Source: Conyzicola nivalis
Lineage (GTDB): Bacteria; Actinomycetota; Actinomycetes; Actinomycetales; Microbacteriaceae
NCBI RefSeq assembly: GCF_014639655.1
Contig: NZ_BMGB01000001.1
Span: 2,577,082-2,641,081 of the forward strand
Direction of reading: 5' to 3'
Length of the DNA: 64,000 nt
Made by a program: the position numbers and the translations under genes. Under the pieces are notes generated by a model that was not told where the DNA came from, did no database searches, and saw only the letters and a list, made by a program, of their open reading frames with translations. Positions 1-8,469 of this stretch are shown here, in pieces (the first letter of the stretch is position 1; every line of letters begins with the position of its first letter).

Positions 1-570
1 TACAACGACCGCCCGGCCCGTCCGTCGTACGGTGACCGTCCCGCGCGTCCGACCTACGGCGACAGCGCCGACCGTCCCGCCCGCACCGAGCGTCCCTCCT
101 ACGGCGACCGCCCGGCTCGCACCGAGCGTCCCAGCTACGGCGACCGTCCGGCCACGAACGATCGCCAGCCGCGCACGCCCTACAACGAGCGCGCCGGCCG
201 CAGCGAGCGCCCGTCGTACAACCCCGACCGCCCGGCCCGCCCGAGCTACAACTCGGAGCGCCCCGCGCGCACCGAGCGTCCCAGCTACGGTAACGACCGT
301 CCCAGTTACAACGACCGCCCGGCCCGCACCGAGCGTCCGTCGTACAACTCGGACCGTCCGGCCCGCACCGAGCGTCCGTCGTACAACAGCGACCGTCCCG
401 CCCGCACCGAGCGTCCCAGCTACAACAGCGACCGCTCGGCCCGTCCGTCGTATGACCGCGCCGAGCGCACGGAACGTCCCTCGTACAACCGCGACGAGCG
501 CCCCTCGCGTCCGGCCTATGCCGACCGCGCCGAGCGTCCCACCCGCGACTCCAGCTACTACCCGGCCAAA
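1..570 (+). repeat. Coding tandem repeats of the helicase tail
   Basis: In frame 1 the DNA encodes a degenerate tandem repeat. The unit ARTERPSY occurs six times exactly, linked by GD, ND, NSD or NSE plus RP. Further variants (RPARPSY, AERTERPSY, AGRSERPSY) sit between them. The period is about 11-15 residues. Each unit has two or three Arg and one Tyr, a composition seen in RNA-binding, phase-separating tails. The upstream edge lies outside the window. Confidence 0.85.
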
Positions 571-1833
571 GACGGCGCTGCGAACAAGTCGCACTCCGGC
601 GGCGGCATGCAGGAAGACGTCGTTCTCGAGCGTCTCGAAGCCGAGGTCATCACGGCCAAAGACGTCGAAGGCGTGACCTTCGGCGATCTCGGCCTCGGTG
701 CCAACATCGTCCGCCAGCTCGAGTCGATGGGTGCAGCGGCTCCGTTCGCCATCCAAGCCGCGACCATCCCCGACGTTCTCGCCGGCAAGGATGTTCTCGG
801 ACGCGGCAAGACCGGTTCCGGCAAGACCATCGCTTTCGGTGCACCGCTCGTCGAGCGTCTGATGGAGAACAACGGTGGCAAGGACCGTCAGGCCGGCCGC
901 AAGCCGCGCGCCCTGATCCTCGCCCCCACCCGTGAGCTCGCCATGCAGATCGACCGCACGGTTCAGCCCATCGCCCGCAGCGTCGGCCTGTTCACCACCA
1001 CGATCGTCGGTGGCGTTCCGCAGTACAAGCAGGTCTCCGCCCTTCAGCGCGGCGTCGACATCATCATCGCGACCCCGGGCCGCGTCGAGGACCTCGTCGA
1101 GCAGGGTCGTCTCGACCTCTCGAACGTCATCGTCTCGGTTCTCGACGAGGCCGACCACATGTGCGACCTCGGATTCCTCGAGCCCGTGCAGCGCATCCTC
1201 AAGGAGACCAAGGAGGGCGGCCAGAAGCTGCTCTTCTCGGCAACCCTCGACAAGGGTGTCGCCACCCTCGTGAAGCAGTTCCTCAAGAGCCCGTCGGTTC
1301 ACGAGGTTGCCGGTGAAGACCAGGCCTCCTCCACGATCGACCACAAGGTTCTGCTCATCGAGCAGCGCGACAAGCGCGAGATCATCCGCGAGCTCGCCGC
1401 GGGCGAGGGCAAGACCCTGGTCTTCACCCGCACCCGCGCGTTTGCCGAAGAGATGAGCGACTACCTGGAGGACGCCGGCATCCCCGCCACGAGCCTCCAT
1501 GGTGACCTCAACCAGAGCCGCCGTACGCGCAACCTGCAGCTGCTCACGAGTGGTCGCGTCAACGTTCTCGTCGCGACCGACGTCGCGGCACGTGGCATCC
1601 ACGTCGACGACATCAGCCTGGTCATCCAGGCCGACGCTCCCGAGGAGTACAAGACCTACCTGCACCGCGCCGGCCGCACGGGCCGCGCCGGCAAGGTCGG
1701 TACCGTCGTCACGCTCATCCCGCGCGCTCGTCGCCGCAAGATGGACGAACTGCTCGGCCGCGCCGAGATCAAGGCCGAGAACATCATGGCCGCTCCTGGC
1801 GACGCCGTGCTCGGAGATCTCGCGGCCCTGTAA
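1..1833 (+). CDS. DEAD-box ATP-dependent RNA helicase, 5' end outside the window
   Basis: The reading frame is open from base 1, so the start is missing; 610 residues are visible. Residues 1 to about 195 are a disordered, Arg/Pro/Ser/Tyr-rich tail built from repeats. The helicase core follows: a Q-motif-like region, Walker A GRGKTGSGKT (267-276), PTRELA, TPGR, DEAD (382-385), SAT, VATDVAARGIHV and HRAGRTGRAG. These motifs define the family that unwinds short RNA duplexes in ribosome assembly, mRNA decay and cold adaptation. The protein ends soon after the second RecA domain, so its extra RNA-binding capacity probably lies in the basic N-terminal tail rather than in a C-terminal extension. The core motifs are certain; the cellular role is not. 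A hairpin follows the stop codon. Confidence 0.93.
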   Translation, partial: YNDRPARPSYGDRPARPTYGDSADRPARTERPSYGDRPARTERPSYGDRPATNDRQPRTPYNERAGRSERPSYNPDRPARPSYNSERPARTERPSYGNDRPSYNDRPARTERPSYNSDRPARTERPSYNSDRPARTERPSYNSDRSARPSYDRAERTERPSYNRDERPSRPAYADRAERPTRDSSYYPAKDGAANKSHSGGGMQEDVVLERLEAEVITAKDVEGVTFGDLGLGANIVRQLESMGAAAPFAIQAATIPDVLAGKDVLGRGKTGSGKTIAFGAPLVERLMENNGGKDRQAGRKPRALILAPTRELAMQIDRTVQPIARSVGLFTTTIVGGVPQYKQVSALQRGVDIIIATPGRVEDLVEQGRLDLSNVIVSVLDEADHMCDLGFLEPVQRILKETKEGGQKLLFSATLDKGVATLVKQFLKSPSVHEVAGEDQASSTIDHKVLLIEQRDKREIIRELAAGEGKTLVFTRTRAFAEEMSDYLEDAGIPATSLHGDLNQSRRTRNLQLLTSGRVNVLVATDVAARGIHVDDISLVIQADAPEEYKTYLHRAGRTGRAGKVGTVVTLIPRARRRKMDELLGRAEIKAENIMAAPGDAVLGDLAAL

Positions 1834-1843
1834 CGCCAACGCT

Positions 1844-1863
1844 CGCTGGGCTTGTCGAAGCGG
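1844..1863 (+). repeat. Dispersed repeat, copy 1
   Basis: CGCTGGGCTTGTCGAAGCGG lies 10 bases after the helicase stop. It matches 19 of 20 bases of 32538-32557, which lies just after the recQ stop. A related inverted copy is inside the recQ coding region at 30676-30697. Its 3' end overlaps the left arm of the following hairpin. Confidence 0.6.
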
Positions 1864-1899
1864 AAGGCGCCCATCCCTCACGGGGGTGGGCGCCTTCCG
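1861..1899 (+). terminator. Hairpin terminator after the helicase gene
   Basis: CGGAAGGCGCCCA (1861-1873) pairs perfectly with TGGGCGCCTTCCG (1887-1899) around a 13-base loop that can pair further. No T-run follows, as is common for actinobacterial terminators. Confidence 0.7.
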
Positions 1900-1959
1900 C
1901 CGTTAATCGCACCCACAACCCCTATGCGTGTGTCGGCGGCCGCCACTAGAACAGTCACC

Positions 1960-2331
1960 ATGACTACGACAGACGAAGTGACCCGTTGGATAGAGGCCTA
2001 CCGATCCGCCTGGATCAGCAACGACGCCGACGAAGTGGCGGCTCTGTTCACCGAAGACGCGCTCTACGAATTCCGGCCTAACGACCCAGAGCCGTGGCGT
2101 GGCCGCGACGAGATCGTAACGGGATGGCTCGAAGAGCCCGACGCACCCGACACCTGGACGTTCGATTTCAAGATCGTCGGCCTGCTCGACGATGGAACGG
2201 CCGTTGTGCAGGGCGTCACCGAGTACCTCGACGAGAACCCGACCTACGACAACTTGTGGTTGATCGCTTTCGAAGAAGGCAAGGCGAGCCGCTTCACGGA
2301 GTGGTACATGGAGCGTGAGCAGGCAGAGTAG
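1960..2331 (+). CDS. SnoaL/NTF2-like protein
   Basis: This 123-residue protein has the alpha+beta cone pattern of the NTF2/SnoaL fold. An N-terminal helix reads VTRWIEAYRSAWISNDADEV, followed by LFTEDALYEFRP, a GRDEI segment typical of SnoaL-like proteins, and strands ending in FTEWYMER. Members are small enzymes (isomerases, hydrolases) or ligand-binding proteins, and the fold alone does not give the substrate. I chose ATG 1960 because the family starts there; the open frame upstream runs through the preceding terminator hairpin and is not gene-like. No clear Shine-Dalgarno is seen. It is a single gene after the helicase terminator, with no informative operon partner. Confidence 0.75.
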   Translation: MTTTDEVTRWIEAYRSAWISNDADEVAALFTEDALYEFRPNDPEPWRGRDEIVTGWLEEPDAPDTWTFDFKIVGLLDDGTAVVQGVTEYLDENPTYDNLWLIAFEEGKASRFTEWYMEREQAE

Positions 2332-2463
2332 ACGAACGACACCGCGCTGGAAAGAACTCGAGCGGGCCGAGACATACACCGGCGTGGGTTGAAAGCCGAA
2401 ACGACTACTAATACCCAGGGGCGCGACGCAATCGTCAACTGTTAGCTAGACCACATCAGCGAG

Positions 2464-4575
2464 CTAGCCCAAATCAGTCAAGAACTGAGTGAATCGCGGT
2501 ATGAGGTCTTTGCTAGCGGGCACGGAGATGTGAATGTCGTCCCGGTAGAGGCCAAGGTCTCCGTGTCTTGTGGTGCAGATAGATCCTGGGCAGAAATAGT
2601 CGCGAAGATCGAGAATGGCACTTCCAGTCCGGCGGGCCGCTTCGTCGACGGCCTCGCGCGTTGCGCCCTGCACCAGATCCATTTCGTCGACGGTAGCCGA
2701 CGTGTTGCATAGGTCCGCCATGATGACAGCGACGGCGCAGTTTCCCGGTTTCCACGAGGGCGTTGGGAAACGATAGCTCGGGGGTGCCTTTGCGATCACA
2801 ACTTCATGCCCTGCCGCGGACAGCCGCTCGGCCGTGGATTCCATACCGCTCACGAGGGCGCGTTTCTTCTCGGCATTCGGCGCAGCAGAGACTTTCGCGA
2901 GTGCGTCGGCGTCGCCAAGATCGCCAGTCATCGCTATCGAATCGACAAGATCCGAGGGCGACCACCATGAGACATCGTTGGCACCCATAATCACGAGCCC
3001 GGGAGTACGGGCTTCAAGCCAACTGAGGGTCCCGTCGATGTAAGGGGCGCAGCCAGCCTTCTCCGTCGCATCCATCGGCTTTGGTTCTCCCGGAACCCGA
3101 AGCGTGATCCGGTAGGGAGGACATCCGGGTGCAGTCGTCATGAAGAGGGGGCGGTTGAGTTCCAGGCTTGCCCCGATTAGTGCCTCGCCATACTGTTCGA
3201 CGACCGAGTCGCCAATGAGATAGATCGGTTCGCCCGACGCGGACGCATTCCACTCGCAATTCGCCTGCGTCGCCACGGTGATTGGCACCGGCGTTATGCA
3301 ACCAGAAGCGAGACCCGGATGAAATGCTTGAGTTTCCTGCATCAGGGCCATCCGGGCGGACCAGTAGTTGCTCTTTACGGCTAAATCGAGCGTTGCGGCC
3401 AGCGTCAGGGGAACGATCAACGTCACCGCAACGAGCGCGGTGAGCCTCCGCTTACTGCTTCGGACAGGTTTACGCAGCGGCCGCTCCACAAAGTGGTACG
3501 AAGCGACGGCGGGACCGAGCGAAACGGTTGCAGCGAGGATAGGTCCCCATAATTCGCCAGGCCAGATGAGTTCTGCGAACACGATCATGGGCCAGTGCCA
3601 CAGGTACCAGGAATAGGAGATATTGCCGATAGCGACGAGCGGGCGCGCGCCGAGGAGCCGACTGATTGGGTTGACTGAACCCAGCCCGGCGTACAGGACA
3701 AGAACAGTTCCCAGCACAGGCACCACCGTCGCTGGTCCGGGGAAAACGGTCGAGTCGGTAAAGGCGAGAACGGACACGGCGATCAGCGCGATCCCCGTGA
3801 TACCCGTGACGGTGCCTACGGTTTTCGTAGGCAGCCAAATCCGGGTAGCGATCGCCGCTAGTAGCGCGCCAGCCGCGAATTCCCACACTCTACCGACCGG
3901 ACTGTAGAACCCCAGCAGTGCCGATGGCACGTAGGGAAAGGAAACTCCGAGCGCGACCCCGATTGAAATCGCGAACGATACGGCCCCCAATGCCGCGACA
4001 AGGACTGCGATCACGACGCTGGGTCGCCCAATTCGACGGGCCACTCGCCATCCCAGTAGGAGCAGGATCGGAAAGGCGAGATAGAACTGCTCTTCAACTG
4101 ACAAAGACCAAGTGTGTAGAAGCGGGTTGGTTTCTGCCACTATCCCGAAATAGCCACCCGAAAATTGTGCGATCGCAAAGTTCGCGAAGAGAAGCATTGC
4201 CCCCACCGCCGTGGATGTGACGAGTTGTTGGCTCCACAGGGGCGACATCAGGAAGGCCGATACAACCACCGTTGAACTGACCATTAGAGCGAGCGCCGGT
4301 GTTAGACGGCGGAACCTGCGTACGTAAAACGTTGTCAGGCGGATGGTCCCCGTAGTTTGTCTCTCACGCAGCAACATCGCGGTAATTACGAAACCTGAGA
4401 TCACAAAGAACACATCGACGCCGACGTAGCCCCCCGGAAACGGCAGATTCGCGTGGAACGCCACAACCGCTACAACGGCAATAGCGCGAAGCCCTTGAAT
4501 GTCGCGTCGACGTGGTGGGATGGAAGCTGGCGACGAATGCTTGGCTGTGACGGTGTCCTCTTTGAGGTCGGTCAC
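2464..4575 (-). CDS. Membrane O-acyltransferase (AT3/OafA type) with C-terminal SGNH domain
   Basis: This 703-residue protein starts with the acyltransferase-3 signature RRRDIQGLRAIAVVAVVAFH and GGYVGVDVFFVISGFVIT, followed by about ten membrane segments. A C-terminal extracytoplasmic SGNH hydrolase-like domain carries GDS (IYLIGDSVV), GAND and DDIH blocks. Such AT3-SGNH fusions transfer acetyl groups to surface polysaccharides or peptidoglycan; the acceptor here is unknown, but the neighbouring glycan clusters are obvious candidates. I chose GTG 4575 because AGGAG lies four bases upstream; an in-frame ATG at 4626 lacks this. The gene is visibly less G+C-rich than cysK and the helicase on either side, which suggests acquisition by transfer. 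It is divergent from cysK. Confidence 0.9.
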   Translation of the reverse strand: MTDLKEDTVTAKHSSPASIPPRRRDIQGLRAIAVVAVVAFHANLPFPGGYVGVDVFFVISGFVITAMLLRERQTTGTIRLTTFYVRRFRRLTPALALMVSSTVVVSAFLMSPLWSQQLVTSTAVGAMLLFANFAIAQFSGGYFGIVAETNPLLHTWSLSVEEQFYLAFPILLLLGWRVARRIGRPSVVIAVLVAALGAVSFAISIGVALGVSFPYVPSALLGFYSPVGRVWEFAAGALLAAIATRIWLPTKTVGTVTGITGIALIAVSVLAFTDSTVFPGPATVVPVLGTVLVLYAGLGSVNPISRLLGARPLVAIGNISYSWYLWHWPMIVFAELIWPGELWGPILAATVSLGPAVASYHFVERPLRKPVRSSKRRLTALVAVTLIVPLTLAATLDLAVKSNYWSARMALMQETQAFHPGLASGCITPVPITVATQANCEWNASASGEPIYLIGDSVVEQYGEALIGASLELNRPLFMTTAPGCPPYRITLRVPGEPKPMDATEKAGCAPYIDGTLSWLEARTPGLVIMGANDVSWWSPSDLVDSIAMTGDLGDADALAKVSAAPNAEKKRALVSGMESTAERLSAAGHEVVIAKAPPSYRFPTPSWKPGNCAVAVIMADLCNTSATVDEMDLVQGATREAVDEAARRTGSAILDLRDYFCPGSICTTRHGDLGLYRDDIHISVPASKDLIPRFTQFLTDLG

Positions 4576-4753
4576 AATGCTCCTGAGTCCGTCACGCTGG
4601 ATCCGGTGTTCGCACCGATCTGACAATGCTTTAGATCATATGTCCAGAACGGCTTCCCCTCGACGAACTGTGACGCTTCGGTATCACGACCCGTAATGAC
4701 CTCCCTAAGCTGGGCTTATCGCTACCACCTACCGGTCTAGAGAGAGAACACGT
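4576..4753. promoter_or_regulatory. Divergent intergenic region, acyltransferase / cysK
   Basis: This 178-bp region between divergent genes must hold both promoters. I could not pick a convincing -35/-10 pair. The purine-rich AGAGAGAGAAC at about 4740-4750 is the likely ribosome-binding region of cysK. Confidence 0.4.
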
Positions 4754-5686
4754 ATGCCCGTCTACAACGACATCACGGAGATCTTCGGCAAGACCCCGCT
4801 CGTGCGCCTCAACAAGGTCACCGAGGGCCTCGGCGCCACCGTGTTGGCCAAGCTCGAGTTCTACAACCCCAGCGCGAGCGTCAAAGACCGCCTCGGTGTA
4901 GCCATCGTCGATGCCGCCGAGAAGAGCGGCGCGCTGAAGCCGGGCGGCACGATCGTGGAGGGCACGAGTGGCAACACCGGCATCGCCCTGGCGATGATCG
5001 GCGCGGCCCGCGGCTACAAGGTGATCCTCACCATGCCCGAGACGATGAGCAAGGAACGCCGCGTACTCCTCCGCGCGTACGGCGCCGAGCTGGTGCTGAC
5101 CCCGGGCGCATCCGGAATGAAGGGTGCTGTCGAGAAAGCGGCCGAAATCGTGGCGTCCACCCCGGGCGCCGTGTTGGCTCGTCAGTTTGAGAACGAGGCG
5201 AACCCCGCGATCCACCGAGTGACGACCGGCCCGGAAGTCTGGTCGGACACCGACGGCGCCGTCGACATCTTCGTCTCGGGAATCGGCACCGGAGGAACCA
5301 TCACCGGTGCCGGCAACTACCTCAAGGAGCAGAAGCCGAACCTGCAGGTCGTCGCCGTGGAGCCGGCCGAGAGCCCCATCCTCAACGGCGGGGCACCCGG
5401 ACCGCACAAGATCCAGGGCATCGGCGCGAACTTCGTGCCCGACGTCCTCGACCGCGAGGTCTACGACGAGGTCATCGACGTCAATATCACGCAGAGCGTG
5501 GAGATGGCCCGCCGCCTCGCGGCCGAAGAGGGCATCCTCGCCGGCATTTCGAGCGGCGCGACCGTCACCGCCGCGCTCGAGCTCGCAGGGCGTCCCGAGA
5601 ACGCCGGCAAGACGATCGTCGTGATCGTCGCCAGCTACGGTGAGCGCTACCTCTCCACCGTGCTCTACGAAGACCTGGTCGACTAG
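4754..5686 (+). CDS. cysK: Cysteine synthase (O-acetylserine sulfhydrylase)
   Basis: This 310-residue PLP enzyme converts O-acetylserine and sulfide to cysteine in the cytosol. [11 protein letters not shown] contains the PLP-binding lysine, [12 protein letters not shown] is the substrate loop, [12 protein letters not shown] binds the PLP phosphate, and GISSGATV lies near the C terminus. Length and motif order match CysK rather than cystathionine beta-synthase, since no CBS domains follow. The gene is followed after one base by cysE, which makes its substrate, so the two are surely cotranscribed and coupled. Composition is typical of the native high-G+C genes. Confidence 0.97.
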   Translation: MPVYNDITEIFGKTPLVRLNKVTEGLGATVLAKLEFYNPSASVKDRLGVAIVDAAEKSGALKPGGTIVEGTSGNTGIALAMIGAARGYKVILTMPETMSKERRVLLRAYGAELVLTPGASGMKGAVEKAAEIVASTPGAVLARQFENEANPAIHRVTTGPEVWSDTDGAVDIFVSGIGTGGTITGAGNYLKEQKPNLQVVAVEPAESPILNGGAPGPHKIQGIGANFVPDVLDREVYDEVIDVNITQSVEMARRLAAEEGILAGISSGATVTAALELAGRPENAGKTIVVIVASYGERYLSTVLYEDLVD

Positions 5687-5687
5687 C

Positions 5688-6230
5688 GTGCTGTTCTCCC
5701 GCACCAGGGAGGACATCGCCACCGCCCGACATCGTGACCCCGCAGCGCGAAGTGCGCCGGAGGTGTGGCTTACCTACTCGGGGCTGCATGCAATCTGGGG
5801 CCATCGCCTCGCCCACAGGCTCTGGGGATGGCGGTGGTTCCTGCTGGCTCGCGTCGTCTCCCAGATCACCCGTTTCCTCACCGGCGTGGAGATTCACCCC
5901 GGCGCGGCAATCGGCCGACGGTTCTTCATCGACCACGGCATGGGCATCGTGATCGGCGAGACGGCCGAGATTGGCGACGACGTGATGCTCTATCACGGAG
6001 TCACGCTGGGTGGCGTGACCTCGATGCCGGGCAAGCGGCATCCGACGCTAGGCGACCACGTCGTCGTGGGCACCGGCGCGAGCATTCTCGGACCGGTCAC
6101 TATCGGCGCAAACTCGGTGATCGCTGCGCACGCGGTGGTGTTGTCGGATGCGCCCGATGCCTCGCTGCTGACGGGTGCGCCGGCGCGTGTGCGGCCGCGC
6201 ACGCCACACACTCCCGACTTCTACATCTGA
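5688..6230 (+). CDS. cysE: Serine O-acetyltransferase
   Basis: This 180-residue hexapeptide-repeat acetyltransferase makes O-acetylserine from serine and acetyl-CoA for cysK. A short N-terminal helical part ([20 protein letters not shown]) precedes the left-handed beta helix with [58 protein letters not shown] and [12 protein letters not shown]. It is the short bacterial form (EpsC/SrpH-like), lacking most of the N-terminal helical domain of E. coli CysE. I chose GTG 5688, one base after the cysK stop; a longer frame from 5640 would overlap cysK and has no family support. The C-terminal tail that can dock in CysK ends in FYI, with the terminal Ile typical of that interaction. Confidence 0.95.
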   Translation: MLFSRTREDIATARHRDPAARSAPEVWLTYSGLHAIWGHRLAHRLWGWRWFLLARVVSQITRFLTGVEIHPGAAIGRRFFIDHGMGIVIGETAEIGDDVMLYHGVTLGGVTSMPGKRHPTLGDHVVVGTGASILGPVTIGANSVIAAHAVVLSDAPDASLLTGAPARVRPRTPHTPDFYI

Positions 6231-6322
6231 TGGCCAAAGCCGTCACTTTGTAGCGTTAACGTTCCCGACGTAGACTGGACAAAGGGCCGAAACATGATGC
6301 AACATCAAGTTCTGGGCCGCTG

Positions 6323-6350
6323 TGGCCTTTGATCCCTCAATCTGAGGCCA
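6323..6350. terminator. Weak hairpin downstream of cysE
   Basis: TGGCCT (6323-6328) pairs with AGGCCA (6345-6350), and an inner TTGA/TCAA stem closes on the loop TCCC. It lies about 90 bases after cysE. The rest of the 284-bp gap 6231-6514 holds no gene that I can support; the promoter of the next gene should be there. Confidence 0.3.
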
Positions 6351-6514
6351 AATCGTGTGTGACAATGGGGTGTTTGTATCCTGCCGGTGTTCACGCGGAT
6401 ACGAATACTGAAGAACGTAAGGGTAGCGATGTCGATGACTTTTTCGGGCACTAGAGCTCGACCGGCGTCTGCCCCCGACTCCCTGAATTTCGCTGACCAA
6501 GTTTGGCCGCTCAA

Positions 6515-8374
6515 ATGACCCTTTCCTCGTTCGCGCAGACGCAAATTAACAATCTCCGAGCCAGAGGCCCACTGAGCAGGTTCGGCATTCAGTTCTTGAT
6601 CGACGGCGCGGCTTGGCTATTCGCGCTTACTTTTGCCGTCCTTCTTCGGTATGACTTCGACAGCAGCCAAATTTCGTGGAGTTGGTTCGCGCTGATTGTT
6701 GCGGCTACCTTGCTCGTTCAACTCGTCGCAGGTTGGGCGGTCTATCTTTACCGCGGACGCCACCCATATGGCAGCTTCGCGGAGGTGCGATCGCTGCTAT
6801 ACACGGTGCTGATTGCGGCTGTAGTCGTTGGTTTGCCGGTAGTGCTGTTCGGCACCCTCATCCAGGTCCCGCGTAGTGCATTCCTGATAGCGGCGCCTAC
6901 AGCCTTCGTTCTCATGGGCGGCGTGCGGTACATTAAGCGGCTCATCCTCGAAAGCCTCATAGAGCATGACGCGAAAGCTGAGCCAGCCCTGGTCTACGGT
7001 GCCGGGTACCTCGGCTCGACGATCGTTCGTCGCATGCTGACAGACAGAAACTCGCTTTTCATTCCAGTCGGCATCATCGACGATAGCCCCGCCCGGCGTA
7101 ATAGTTGGTTCGATGGCGTCAGGGTCCTCGGTACAGGTAGGGACATCGAAGCGGTAGCGGCATCGACGGAAGCAAAAGTCCTCGTGGTCGCGATAGCGAA
7201 AGCCGACGCAGGGTTTCTGCGCGAGATCAACGACAGGGCGACCGCTGCCGGGCTTCAGGTGAAGGTCTTGCCTCCCCTCGAGGAGATTATCGAGGGCAAG
7301 TCTCGTCTACGGGACTTGCGGGATATCTCCATCGAGGACCTCATCGGCCGTCATCCGGTCGACACAAAAATCGAGTCCATAGCGGGCTACCTCAAAGGCA
7401 AGCGCGTTCTCGTCACCGGCGCGGGTGGATCAATTGGCTCGGAACTGTGTCGCCAGATCCACAAATTTGCTCCTTCAGAGCTGATCATGCTCGACCACGA
7501 CGAAACCGGTCTGCAGTCCACTCAGATTTCTATTTTCGGCCACGGTCTGTTGGATACGCCTGATGTGGTCCTCGCGAGTATTCGCGACGCAGACTCGGTA
7601 TTGGAGATCTTCAAGAACCGCCGGCCAGAGGTCGTTTTCCACGCTGCCGCACTCAAGCATCTCCCCATGCTCGAGCAATTCCCAGATGAGGCCTGGAAGA
7701 CCAACGTGCTTGGCACGCTGAACGTGCTCGCGGCGGCCCAAGCTGTTGGCGTTACTACCTTCGTGAACATTTCGACGGACAAGGCGGCGAATCCGACAAG
7801 CATCTTGGGGCACTCCAAGCGGGTTGCTGAAAAGCTCACCGCCTGGGCGGCAGAGCAGTCAGGCCAGCGCTACCTTTCGGTGCGATTCGGCAATGTCATC
7901 GGAAGCCGTGGCTCGATGCTCCCTACTTTTACCTCTCTTATCGAAGCGGGCGGTCCTCTGACAATCACCCACCCCGACGTCACGCGCTATTTCATGACGA
8001 TTCCCGAAGCATGCCAGCTCGTGGTGCAGGCGGGCGGGATCGGCCGACCCGCCGAGGTTCTGATCCTTGACATGGGGGAACCGGTTCGTATCTTGGATGT
8101 CGCCCAGCGCATGATCGATATGTCGGGCCAAGACATCGCGATCGTCTACACGGGTCTTCGACCTGGCGAAAAGCTGCATGAAGAACTCGTTGGCTTGAAC
8201 GAAACGGACGAGCGACCCGTCCATCCGAAAATCTCACACACGGTAGTTCCTTCCATCGCCCCCGAGAACTTAGACAAGGATCGTTGGATGGAGCGATGCA
8301 AGGCCGCAAACGGCCAGCCACCCGTCGAGCCTGCGGGTCGATCAATACCTGATCAGGAAAGCATCTCGCGCTAA
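6515..8374 (+). CDS. Membrane-bound UDP-HexNAc 4,6-dehydratase, CapD/WbpM/PglF type (paralogue 1)
   Basis: This 619-residue protein starts with four predicted membrane segments (first WLFALTFAVLLRYDF). A first Rossmann domain (ALVYGAGYLGSTIVRRM) and the catalytic SDR domain follow, the latter with VLVTGAGGSIGSELCRQI, HAAALKHLPMLE and STDKAANPTSILGHSKR (the Asp-Lys and distal Lys of the family). Such enzymes turn UDP-GlcNAc into the 4-keto-6-deoxy sugar that precedes QuiNAc, FucNAc or bacillosamine. I chose ATG 6515 because it aligns exactly with the start of the paralogue at 10592; a TTG at 6503 is also open. There is no obvious Shine-Dalgarno. It is the first gene of locus A and much less G+C-rich than the flanking DNA. 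Confidence 0.9.
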   Translation: MTLSSFAQTQINNLRARGPLSRFGIQFLIDGAAWLFALTFAVLLRYDFDSSQISWSWFALIVAATLLVQLVAGWAVYLYRGRHPYGSFAEVRSLLYTVLIAAVVVGLPVVLFGTLIQVPRSAFLIAAPTAFVLMGGVRYIKRLILESLIEHDAKAEPALVYGAGYLGSTIVRRMLTDRNSLFIPVGIIDDSPARRNSWFDGVRVLGTGRDIEAVAASTEAKVLVVAIAKADAGFLREINDRATAAGLQVKVLPPLEEIIEGKSRLRDLRDISIEDLIGRHPVDTKIESIAGYLKGKRVLVTGAGGSIGSELCRQIHKFAPSELIMLDHDETGLQSTQISIFGHGLLDTPDVVLASIRDADSVLEIFKNRRPEVVFHAAALKHLPMLEQFPDEAWKTNVLGTLNVLAAAQAVGVTTFVNISTDKAANPTSILGHSKRVAEKLTAWAAEQSGQRYLSVRFGNVIGSRGSMLPTFTSLIEAGGPLTITHPDVTRYFMTIPEACQLVVQAGGIGRPAEVLILDMGEPVRILDVAQRMIDMSGQDIAIVYTGLRPGEKLHEELVGLNETDERPVHPKISHTVVPSIAPENLDKDRWMERCKAANGQPPVEPAGRSIPDQESISR

Positions 8375-8469
8375 CCGCTGGCCAACGACTGGCGCGACCG
8401 GTTCTTCGCTGAGGGATGGCGCGCCCGGCATTGGGCATTTTAACGGGATGAGCATGCTTTACTATTCGA

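Noticed and set aside
1852-1959. N-terminal extension of the SnoaL-like protein
   Set aside because: The 36 extra codons run through the helicase terminator hairpin and do not belong to the fold.
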